Origin: Planctomycetaceae bacterium | Lineage (GTDB): Bacteria; Planctomycetota; Planctomycetia; Pirellulales; Pirellulaceae | Direction: 5' to 3' | DNA length: 5,659 bases | Assembly: GCA_012965455.1 (NCBI GenBank) | Contig: DTSG01000040.1 | Span: forward strand, 1 to 5,659 | Shown here: positions 1-5,659 of the stretch, one piece after another | Position numbering within the stretch: position 1 is the first letter of the stretch | Layout: each line of letters starts with the position of its first letter | Translations under genes and position numbers: made by a program | Notes under the pieces: generated by a model | Told to the model about the DNA's origin: nothing | Seen by the model: only the letters and a program-made list of their open reading frames with translations | Database searches by the model: none

Positions 1-1544
1 AGAGACGTGAGGTTGATGCTGTGTAGAGTACTTCCCTTGAGGATATGAACGTGGTTGTTGGTTGCGACCACAAACCGCGTTCCACTCCAATCTCCGGCCT
101 GCTCAGCGACCTCCCAGTTTTCAGGGTTAACTTCAAAAAAACCGGTTTCGGTGATGATGTACAGTTTTGCTAGGCCACTGCCCCGGACATTCTCAACAGC
201 ACACATTCCCTTAACGTTCGACCAGTTGTTGGGGGCGGATTGGAATGCCCATGTGTTACGGGTAATCTTGTCCAGCCTGCCGTCCTTCATAATGTATAGA
301 TCGCCGGCAAGTTTGCATATGAAATCCGGTTGCTCCCAGCGAGCATTGGGAGACTCCAGACGGCTTGTAGTCTCCTTCCCATTGGGCCAATCGAAAAAAC
401 TAATTTTATGACACCATTCAGGATGCGCAGGGTTGGAATGCAGTACGATCGAATTCCCAAGTGCTTTGTGGATTTCACCGGTAACCGACCAGATTCCAAC
501 ATAGTGTTCGCCAATAATTTGATTGTTAACTAATTCAAGGTTGTTGGCCGTCAGCATGACGGCAATTCCTACCGCATTGGAATTGATGAAATAGTTGTCG
601 GAGATTCGTGTTATCCCTTGATTATTGGGGCAATTCAGTGCGGCACAGTACCAGCGTGGGTTCTTGCCCTTAAGATCGTGATTGAGGATGAAATTGTCTT
701 GGACAATTAGTTTGAAATTCTTAGGGGAGTCTCTTACATAAATGCTGTGCCGCGTTGCATGTTCGATGTAGTTATGGGCAATTTCTACATTGCCAATATT
801 ACGGGTATGGATTCCATAACCCCAACCTGCTTCGGTTCCGATGGTGTTAGTGACAATATTGTTGGTGATTTGCACGTTTCGAACCGGTCCTTTGTTGGTT
901 GCCATGAATATGCCGATCGCCACTTGGTCGATGCGTAGGTTAGTCAGGGTGACATTACGAATCTCAGAACATATTGGCGTGCTGCCGATGCCCGCCGTAT
1001 TGGTTTTTAAAGGGGGGGTTCCCTGTATGTGCAGATTTTCGATCTTCAAATCTTCTACTTTGCTGCCGATGAGGAAACCGACGTCCACATGGGTGGCGAG
1101 TTTAACAGTCGTTTGATCATGGCCGGAACCGGTGATGATCAGCCCCCGTTTGTTCTGGATTAGTATTCCCTGTTGTGACGGTTGCTGTGGTTGGAGGTGA
1201 AAGACGCCCGCCGTTAATTTGATAACGCTGTTGTTCGGTGCATTGGCAATAATCGATGCCAGATTCTGTTCAGGTGTTACAATTCTGGCAGACATGTAAC
1301 GTTGTATTTCGGCGTGCCGTTTTCGCACATACTGTTGGTCGTCAGCACTGAGCTTGCCCAGCGGTATGCTTAGCTGCTGTTGGTCAGAGCCTTGTAGTAC
1401 AACCATGTCACCGGACATTTTCACGAAGGTCGCCTTAATGCTGAAGTTGCCGGTGGTGTCTTTCCATGTTCTGACCGACTCGGCGTTCTGCCCATTTACG
1501 GGGAAACTAATGAGCAGTAGTAACAGTGTTAGAAAATATCGCAC
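1..1544 (-). CDS. Exported SHD1-domain / right-handed beta-helix protein with C-terminal propeller-like repeats (3' end outside window)
   Basis: The reverse strand is open for 514 codons from a GTG at 1544 to the left edge, with no stop seen. Residues 1-19 form a signal peptide (R2, then a Leu-rich core LTLLLLLISF, likely cut after NGQ). Residues 24-73 match the SHD1 pattern common in planctomycete secreted proteins: RTWKDTTGNFSIKATFV, then IPLGKLSADDQQYV. Residues 95-370 begin like a pectate-lyase-type beta-helix (ASIIANAPNNSVIKLTAGVF) and contain stacked Asn-rich rungs such as VQITNNIV, VEIAHNYI and LELVNNQI. From about 407 two to three repeats of 38-45 residues appear (LYIMKDGRLDKIT, LYIITETGFFEVN, VHILKGSTLHSIN), resembling tectonin-type beta-propeller blades. 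The beta-helix may bind or cleave polysaccharide, but no catalytic residues can be assigned. GTG was chosen because of its Shine-Dalgarno and because no in-frame ATG precedes the signal peptide. Domain calls are from pattern recognition; the enzymatic role is unknown. Confidence 0.88.
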   Translation of the reverse strand, partial: MRYFLTLLLLLISFPVNGQNAESVRTWKDTTGNFSIKATFVKMSGDMVVLQGSDQQQLSIPLGKLSADDQQYVRKRHAEIQRYMSARIVTPEQNLASIIANAPNNSVIKLTAGVFHLQPQQPSQQGILIQNKRGLIITGSGHDQTTVKLATHVDVGFLIGSKVEDLKIENLHIQGTPPLKTNTAGIGSTPICSEIRNVTLTNLRIDQVAIGIFMATNKGPVRNVQITNNIVTNTIGTEAGWGYGIHTRNIGNVEIAHNYIEHATRHSIYVRDSPKNFKLIVQDNFILNHDLKGKNPRWYCAALNCPNNQGITRISDNYFINSNAVGIAVMLTANNLELVNNQIIGEHYVGIWSVTGEIHKALGNSIVLHSNPAHPEWCHKISFFDWPNGKETTSRLESPNARWEQPDFICKLAGDLYIMKDGRLDKITRNTWAFQSAPNNWSNVKGMCAVENVRGSGLAKLYIITETGFFEVNPENWEVAEQAGDWSGTRFVVATNNHVHILKGSTLHSINLTS

Positions 1545-1550
1545 AACGAG

Positions 1551-1557
1551 CCTCTTT
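1551..1557 (-). promoter_or_regulatory. Ribosome binding site deciding the GTG start of the beta-helix gene
   Basis: On the minus strand AAAGAGG lies six bases before the GTG at 1544. It is close to the Shine-Dalgarno consensus at normal spacing. It supports the GTG as the true start, since no ATG lies in frame between it and the hydrophobic signal core. Confidence 0.65.
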
Positions 1558-1666
1558 CGTATTGTAGAGGGTAAAACAAAGTGTGGTTTCCACGATGTGT
1601 CGAAAAAATATGGAAGCGATGAACGAAGGTGTATTTGATGGAGGCGTAGCTATCAGTGGTCCTATA

Positions 1667-1675
1667 TTTATACCA
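1667..1675 (-). promoter_or_regulatory. Possible extended -10 promoter element for the beta-helix gene
   Basis: Read on the minus strand, TGGTATAAA fits an extended -10 box (TG-N-TATAAT with one mismatch), about 120 bases before the GTG start at 1544. No convincing -35 box is seen at 17 bases. Planctomycete promoters are poorly defined, so this is only a candidate. Confidence 0.2.
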
Positions 1676-1735
1676 TTATCGATCTTCCATTGTGTTTTGT
1701 TTAATGCTTTTCGGGCAGCTATACGGTGGCTTGTC

Positions 1736-1842
1736 GGCTAGGAGAAAGGCTCCTCGCAGCCCTGCACTTAGCCCCAGCAGGCCGGAGGATGACTAGGGTT
1801 CAGCCCCTATTTTCCTTGCCCAGCGGCGCCGGTGGCACCGCC
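1736..1842. repeat. Cluster of stem-loops, REP-like structured element
   Basis: Four successive inverted repeats lie within 107 bases. The first pairs GGCTAGGAG (1736-1744) with CTCCT (1750-1754) and AGCC (1758-1761), leaving a three-base bulge and a five-base loop. The second pairs CCTGC (1761-1765) with GCAGG (1777-1781). The third pairs TAGGG (1794-1798) with CCCTA (1805-1809). The fourth pairs GGCG (1825-1828) with CGCC (1839-1842). Part of it recurs after the redox gene, which favours a dispersed intergenic repeat. A structured RNA or a degraded mobile-element end are alternatives. The pairings were made by eye, without folding energies. Confidence 0.45.
1802..1835 (+). repeat. Imperfect 34-base direct repeat, copy A
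   Basis: This copy shares the exact 12-mer CCTATTTTCCTT (1806-1817) with copy B at 3980-4013, followed in both by a GCGGC-(G)CCGGTGG tract. By hand alignment about 30 of 35 columns match, with one single-base gap in each copy. It overlaps the third and fourth stem-loops of the 1736-1842 cluster. It lies upstream of the redoxin-fusion gene, in the same orientation as the copy downstream of it. Confidence 0.55.
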
Positions 1843-1866
1843 TAACCAAGCACTTCGTGTTGTGAT

Positions 1867-2175
1867 TTGGTAAGCTGGTCGAAGGTGGCCTCGATGAGGT
1901 CACGTTTGGCAAATTATCCCGCGTCAAAGGTCTTGCACCGAGTGGTACAACACCTGTATAAAACATTCAAGGACATGGCGTTTCATGACGAAATAACTTC
2001 AGTATTCAAGAGCCGCCAGTTCCATATGACCACAAGTAATACCGAGACGCGGGAAGCCACTCTGGACGGGGACAGAGTGAAAATGAAGATTGACCATCAA
2101 TCCAGGCTGTCGCGTGTCGAAGGATCCAATTTGCTGATCTTATTTTTCAATCCTCTATCCGTCGAAAGTCACTAA
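1867..2175 (+). CDS. Doubtful short open frame, product not recognised
   Basis: An open frame of 102 codons starts at TTG, with an internal in-frame ATG at 1975 that would give 66 residues. It resembles no family I recognise, has no signal peptide or membrane segment, and lacks a well-spaced ribosome site: AAGGA before 1975 sits only about one base from the ATG. Its stop ends one base before the ATG of the redoxin-fusion gene (TAAC-ATG), which would allow translational coupling if it is real. A weak promoter-like pair (1933-1938, 1957-1962) lies just before 1975. The opposite strand of 1842-1976 shows a competing coding-like frame. I think it is more likely chance or a remnant than a gene. 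Confidence 0.18.
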   Translation: MVSWSKVASMRSRLANYPASKVLHRVVQHLYKTFKDMAFHDEITSVFKSRQFHMTTSNTETREATLDGDRVKMKIDHQSRLSRVEGSNLLILFFNPLSVESH

Positions 2176-2176
2176 C

Positions 2177-3907
2177 ATGAAGTCATTGGTTGTTTCACTG
2201 GCAATTCTTGCTTGCTTTCCGCTGGCCGTCTTACGGGCTGAAGATACGTCGCGAGCCGATTTAGTAGGTCGTCAAATCCCCAATTTCGTCTTGCCATCGG
2301 TTACGGGCAAAGAAATTGCTTTGGCCGATTTTCCTGAAGTGGATTTTCTGGTTATCGTTTTTCTTGGTACTGAGTGCCCCATCGGAAACAGCTATATTCC
2401 TCAGCTGAATGAGTTGAGCCAAAAGTATGCTAAACAAAACGTAAAGTTTGCCGTCATCAATGCCAATCTGGCCGATTCCCCCGAAGAGATCAAAAAGCAC
2501 GCATTGGAATACAAGTTACGATTGCTTGTATTGGTGGATAAAGACCAGGTATCGCTCGACATTTTTGGAGCCACGCGAACACCGGAAGCGTTTATTCTTG
2601 ATCGCCGCCGTAACATTCGTTACGTCGGTCGCATCGATGACCGCATCGGCTACCGATTCAAACGAGAACAAGCTCGTCGGTCGGATCTGGAAGAAGCTCT
2701 GAAGCAACTAATCGCCGGAGAAACTCCTGCTGTCAGTGCAACGGAAACAGAAGGTTGCCTGATCACTCGCAAACATGCCATTGATGGATCAAATGAGGTT
2801 ACATATGCGAGCCACATTGCAAAGCTGCTCCAAACGCGTTGTCAGAAATGTCATCGTCCCAATACTGCGGCACCATTTTCGCTGTTAACGTACGATGATG
2901 CTCGTAACTGGTCACAAATGATTAAAGAGACCGTCCTCACACGGCGCATGCCGCCGTGGAATGCTGATCCGCGATTTGGCAAATTTGAAAACGCCCTCCA
3001 TATGAGTCCCAAGGAGATCACCCTTCTGACTTCATGGATCGACGCCGGCATGCCTAAAGGCGAGGAAGACAAAATCCCGCCAACTCCGGAATATTTAGAC
3101 GGCTGGCAAATTGGTGTACCGGATCACGTCTTCAAAATGCCCCGCACGTACAAAGTTCAGGCAACCGGCACGGTGGCATATCAGTACTTTGTCACCCCAA
3201 CAAACTTCAAAGAAGATGTCTGGATTCAGGCAGCCGAGGCTCGCCCAGGAAACTGGAAAGCTGTCCACCACATCATCGTTTATCACCGACCAAAAAGTAG
3301 CAATCAAACTCGCCGACTTGAAAGCCTCGGAGGGTTTGCACCGGGAGAGGAACCAACCATGTTTCCTGAAGGCGTAGGTATCAGGTTACCAGCCGGACAT
3401 GAACTGGTTTGGCAACTGCATTACACACCTACCGGCAAGGAAGAAATTGACCAAAGTGAATTCGCTGTAAAATTCTGCAAAGAGCGTCCAAAGTACGTTG
3501 CTCGCCAGGATGCCGCGATCAATTTTGCGTTTCGCATTCCACCGGAAACCTCTCGGCACAAAGTAGTCGCCAGTCGGACCATCAATGCTGACTCCGAACT
3601 GCTCGCGATGATGCCTCACATGCATGTACGGGGCAAAGACTTCAAATACCTAGCGAAATTCCCCGATGGCAGGCAGCGGACGCTCCTCAGCGTGCCGTTT
3701 TACGATTTCAACTGGCAGCATGAATACCGGTTTGCCGAACCAGTTTATCTCCCTAAAGGTACGGTGATTGAGTGTACAGCACACTTTGATAACTCACAGG
3801 AGAACCCAGCTAATCCAGAACCAAGCAAATGGGTTACCTGGGGCGATCAAACTTGGGAAGAAATGATGATTGGCTTTTTCACCGTCATCCCGGCACGCGA
3901 GCGATAA
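2177..3907 (+). CDS. Exported redoxin / cytochrome c / PHM-like copper monooxygenase fusion protein
   Basis: This 576-residue protein has three parts. Residues 1-21 are a Sec signal peptide (core VVSLAILACFPLAVL, likely cut after LRA). Residues 28-180 form a thioredoxin-fold redoxin domain with FLGTECP (single Cys67 instead of CXXC) and the cis-proline motif TRTP (Pro136). Residues 208-296 are a cytochrome-c-like domain with heme motif CQKCH (Cys222, Cys225, His226) and RRMPPW (Met258 as likely axial ligand). Residues 315-572 resemble peptidylglycine alpha-hydroxylating monooxygenase (PHM), with VHHIIVYH (His364, His365), WQLHYTP (His415), MPHMHVRG (His481, His483) and EEMMIGFF (Met563), matching all six PHM copper ligands in order and spacing. 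It should act outside the cytoplasm, perhaps as an O2-dependent copper oxygenase fed electrons through the heme; the substrate is unknown. The ATG has only a weak GAAAG ribosome site. The architecture is known in Planctomycetes and Acidobacteria; a defined function is not known to me. Confidence 0.92.
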   Translation: MKSLVVSLAILACFPLAVLRAEDTSRADLVGRQIPNFVLPSVTGKEIALADFPEVDFLVIVFLGTECPIGNSYIPQLNELSQKYAKQNVKFAVINANLADSPEEIKKHALEYKLRLLVLVDKDQVSLDIFGATRTPEAFILDRRRNIRYVGRIDDRIGYRFKREQARRSDLEEALKQLIAGETPAVSATETEGCLITRKHAIDGSNEVTYASHIAKLLQTRCQKCHRPNTAAPFSLLTYDDARNWSQMIKETVLTRRMPPWNADPRFGKFENALHMSPKEITLLTSWIDAGMPKGEEDKIPPTPEYLDGWQIGVPDHVFKMPRTYKVQATGTVAYQYFVTPTNFKEDVWIQAAEARPGNWKAVHHIIVYHRPKSSNQTRRLESLGGFAPGEEPTMFPEGVGIRLPAGHELVWQLHYTPTGKEEIDQSEFAVKFCKERPKYVARQDAAINFAFRIPPETSRHKVVASRTINADSELLAMMPHMHVRGKDFKYLAKFPDGRQRTLLSVPFYDFNWQHEYRFAEPVYLPKGTVIECTAHFDNSQENPANPEPSKWVTWGDQTWEEMMIGFFTVIPARER

Positions 3908-3908
3908 C

Positions 3909-3943
3909 CTCCCAATTTGCTATTCTGACCCCCAAATTGAGGG
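3909..3943 (+). terminator. Inverted repeat just after the redoxin-fusion stop codon
   Basis: CAATTTG (3913-3919) pairs perfectly with CAAATTG (3933-3939) around a 13-base loop. The stem extends by CTC/GGG (with one G-U pair) past a single mismatch. It begins two bases after the TAA at 3905-3907, a usual place for a transcription end or an mRNA-stabilising hairpin. No T-run follows, so it is not a canonical intrinsic terminator. Confidence 0.35.
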
Positions 3944-3979
3944 CGCCGAGTGGTTGTGCTGTCCTTTATAATGACGAGT

Positions 3980-4013
3980 AGCCTCCTATTTTCCTTTTCC
4001 GGCGGCCCGGTGG
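3980..4013 (+). repeat. Imperfect 34-base direct repeat, copy B
   Basis: This is the second copy of the element at 1802-1835, about 2.18 kb away and in the same orientation. It shares the 12-mer CCTATTTTCCTT (3985-3996) and the following GCGGCCCGGTGG. It lies between the redox gene and the sulfatase. TCCTA (3984-3988) can pair with TAGGA (4019-4023), so this copy may also fold. Two copies bracketing one gene suggest a dispersed intergenic repeat, possibly REP-like. Confidence 0.55.
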
Positions 4014-4072
4014 TGGGGTAGGATGGAGTACACAGCCTTCCCGAAGCTGAAGAATATTGCCGAAGCAACTAA

Positions 4073-5659
4073 ATGCGAGATGCAACTAGAATCATAAATA
4101 CATCACGACCCTACGGATTAACCTTAGTTCTCATCTTGCTGATGGTCGTGTCGTCGGTTCCTGCCGCTGAACGGCCGAACATCCTCTGGATCACAGTCGA
4201 GGACATGAGTCCAACACTTGGATGCTACGGAGACACCTTCGCACGCACTCCCAACCTAGACGCGTTCGCGAAGGAGAGTATCCTTTATACCAACGCCTTT
4301 GCCGTTTCCCCAGTTTGCTCACCATCGCGATCCACTCTCATCACGGGGATGTACAACGCCAGCATGGGGACCAATCAGATGCGGTCCTCGAACCACATTC
4401 CGACCGGGGTAAAAGCCTTCCCGTCTTTTCTCCGGAAGGCCGGTTACTACACGTCGAACAATGTCAAGACCGATTATAATTGCGCAGAAAACGAGCGACT
4501 TATCATGGAGTCGTGGGACCTCTCGTCAGCCGCGGCTCATTGGAAAAATCGGAAGTCTGGCCAGCCATTCTTCTCAGTGTTCAACGACATGACGACACAC
4601 CAGTCACGCACGATGGTCTGGCCCTATCCGGTTTTTCAGGAGCACGTCCAGTCCCGACTTTCGAAGCAGGAGATCAGCAATCCCACAGCCGTCCCGCTGC
4701 CACCATACTACCCGGACACTCCAGTCGTGCGCAGGACGGTGGCCCGATTCTACGATTGCGTCTCCGTTATGGATCAAAACGTTCAACGACTCCTCGACCA
4801 GTTGGAAGAGGACGGGCTCGCCGACGAGACGATCGTGTTTTTCTACTCCGACCACGGCTCCGGCATGCCGCGGCACAAGCGTCTCCTCCTCGATTCAGGA
4901 ATGCGCGTCGCCCTCATGGTTCGTTTTCCAGAAAAGTACCAACACCTCGCTCCCGCAACGCCCGGCACCCGACTGGATCGGCTCGTCAGCTTCGTCGACT
5001 TCCCCCCGACGGTTTTGAACCTGACCAAGCAACCCATCCCGGACTACATGCAGGGAATTCCCTTCCTTGGCCCCGATTCCCAAACCGAGCGCAAGACGGT
5101 CTACGGTACCCGGGATCGAGTCGACGAGGTCATGGAAACGGCGCGATCTGTGCGGGATAAACAGTTTCTCTATGTCAGAAACTACATGCCCCATCTGTCT
5201 TACAACCAACCCAGTGTATTCTCCGACCTGAGCGCGATCAGGAACGAAATCACCCGTGCGGCAAAAACTGATCTCGACCTCCTTACCACTCCACAGCGAG
5301 CCTATTCTGGGCCTCGCAAGCCTGTCGAGGAATTTTACGACTGCAGCGCCGATCCCGGTAACATCGTCAATCTCCTCGCCGGCGAACTTAACCCCGGCCA
5401 GCGCGTTGCCCTTGAACGTCTACGCGGAGCCTTCGCCACAACCCGCAGGGAGATTCTGGATGTCGGCGCTCTTCCGGAATCCGTGATGCGCGACCACGTT
5501 CGCGAAGAGGGAGCGCCCATCCGCGACATCCTCGAGGGGAAGACCAATCACTCGCCCGATCTCGATGCCGCATGGGCAGCTGCCGATGTTAAATGGTGTG
5601 AAACAGAAGTAGAAAAATGTCAAGAGGTTAATAAGGTGGTAGATGATGCTGAGGTGGAT
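4073..5659 (+). CDS. Secreted sulfatase, N-sulfoglucosamine sulfohydrolase-like (3' end outside window)
   Basis: The frame is open for 529 codons to the right edge. ATG at 4073 directly follows an in-frame TAA (4070-4072), so it is the earliest start. Residues 1-32 are an export signal (R6, R12, core LTLVLILLMVVSS, then VPAAE). Residues 35-53 (PNILWITVEDMSPTLGCYG) open the alkaline-phosphatase-like sulfatase fold; Glu43-Asp44 replace the usual Asp-Asp metal pair. Cys82-Ser-Pro-Ser-Arg86 is the type I sulfatase signature, whose Cys is converted to formylglycine. Lys132 (NNVKTDYN), His176 (TTHQS), Asp260-His261 (YSDHG) and Lys269 fit further active-site positions. NQMRSS, NNVKTDYN, AHWKNR and SFVDFPPTVLNL recall SGSH-like sulfatases of Planctomycetes. 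It probably removes sulfate from sulfated polysaccharide outside the cytoplasm; the exact bond is not determinable. Codons mostly end in G or C until about codon 504, then become AT-rich. No maturation enzyme gene lies in the window. Confidence 0.92.
   Translation, partial: MRDATRIINTSRPYGLTLVLILLMVVSSVPAAERPNILWITVEDMSPTLGCYGDTFARTPNLDAFAKESILYTNAFAVSPVCSPSRSTLITGMYNASMGTNQMRSSNHIPTGVKAFPSFLRKAGYYTSNNVKTDYNCAENERLIMESWDLSSAAAHWKNRKSGQPFFSVFNDMTTHQSRTMVWPYPVFQEHVQSRLSKQEISNPTAVPLPPYYPDTPVVRRTVARFYDCVSVMDQNVQRLLDQLEEDGLADETIVFFYSDHGSGMPRHKRLLLDSGMRVALMVRFPEKYQHLAPATPGTRLDRLVSFVDFPPTVLNLTKQPIPDYMQGIPFLGPDSQTERKTVYGTRDRVDEVMETARSVRDKQFLYVRNYMPHLSYNQPSVFSDLSAIRNEITRAAKTDLDLLTTPQRAYSGPRKPVEEFYDCSADPGNIVNLLAGELNPGQRVALERLRGAFATTRREILDVGALPESVMRDHVREEGAPIRDILEGKTNHSPDLDAAWAAADVKWCETEVEKCQEVNKVVDDAEVD

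Larger units (their letters stand above)
1545..2176. other. 632-base divergent intergenic region
   Basis: This stretch separates the starts of the divergent beta-helix and redoxin-fusion genes, so it should carry both promoters. From left to right it holds the leader of the beta-helix gene (1545 to about 1680), a run of stem-loops (1736-1842) that includes one copy of the 34-base repeat, and a tract (1842-2176) with weak coding signs on either strand but no recognisable product. A weak -35/-10 pair facing the redox gene is TTGCAC (1933-1938) and TATAAA (1957-1962), 18 bases apart. No tRNA, rRNA or CRISPR repeat was seen. The length is large for a bacterial divergent promoter and suggests degraded or inserted sequence. 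Confidence 0.6.

Noticed and set aside
287..514. 75-codon minus-strand frame
   Set aside because: It is a shifted frame within the beta-helix gene; the main frame reads through this stretch without interruption and keeps the beta-helix pattern.
1014..1020. Seven-G run in the beta-helix gene as a possible frameshift
   Set aside because: The frame reads cleanly across it (HIQGTPPLKTNTAG) with beta-helix character on both sides, so no frameshift is needed.
55..1638. Several plus-strand open frames of 60-120 codons (55-411, 330-533, 747-938, 841-1116, 1354-1638)
   Set aside because: They are antisense to the continuous 514-codon beta-helix frame, show no domain patterns, and overlap one another in different frames.
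2177..2215. Lipobox-like ILAC (residues 10-13) in the redoxin-fusion signal peptide
   Set aside because: The cysteine would leave a signal of only 12 residues with a very short hydrophobic core, and the core continues past it to a plausible type I site at LRA.
4480..5160. 226-codon plus-strand frame inside the sulfatase gene
   Set aside because: It lies in another frame of the sulfatase, is rich in Arg, Pro and His as expected from out-of-frame reading of GC-rich DNA, and resembles no family. The sulfatase frame carries all the conserved motifs.
1..5659. CRISPR array, tRNA, rRNA, transposase or integrase gene
   Set aside because: No regularly spaced repeats, cloverleaf, ribosomal RNA segment or transposase/integrase motif was seen on either strand.

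Overview
The window looks like chromosomal DNA of a member of the Planctomycetes, probably an uncultured or environmental Pirellula/Rhodopirellula-like lineage. Three independent signs point there: an exported protein opening with an SHD1 domain; an exported redoxin + cytochrome c + copper-monooxygenase fusion of a type common in Planctomycetes and Acidobacteria; and a secreted N-sulfoglucosamine-sulfohydrolase-like sulfatase of a subfamily greatly expanded in Planctomycetes. The assignment rests on recalled family patterns, not on a search.

Layout. Positions 1-1544 (minus strand) hold a long open frame that runs off the left edge: signal peptide, SHD1 domain, right-handed parallel beta-helix, then propeller-like repeats. 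It starts at a GTG with a good Shine-Dalgarno. Positions 1545-2176 are a 632-base divergent intergenic region with a cluster of stem-loops (1736-1842), one copy of an imperfect 34-base repeat, and one doubtful short frame. Positions 2177-3907 (plus) hold the only complete gene, a 576-residue three-domain redox protein. Positions 3908-4072 contain an inverted repeat just after its stop and the second copy of the 34-base repeat. Positions 4073-5659 (plus) hold the sulfatase, which starts at an ATG directly abutting an in-frame stop and runs off the right edge.

How the genes may fit together. All three proteins carry export signals. A beta-helix protein and a sulfatase side by side would suit turnover of sulfated polysaccharide, but no shared operon is visible: the beta-helix gene is divergent, and the redox gene and sulfatase are separated by 165 bases containing a repeat and a hairpin. 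Base composition differs visibly between genes (AT-rich stretches in the beta-helix gene, strongly G/C-ending codons in the sulfatase), so the neighbourhood may be a patchwork.

Most interesting points: (1) the redoxin-cytochrome-monooxygenase fusion keeps all six copper ligands expected from peptidylglycine alpha-hydroxylating monooxygenase (PHM), plus a covalent heme site in the same chain; (2) that gene is bracketed by two same-direction copies of a 34-base repeat; (3) base composition and codon use change abruptly in the last 75 bases of the sulfatase frame.
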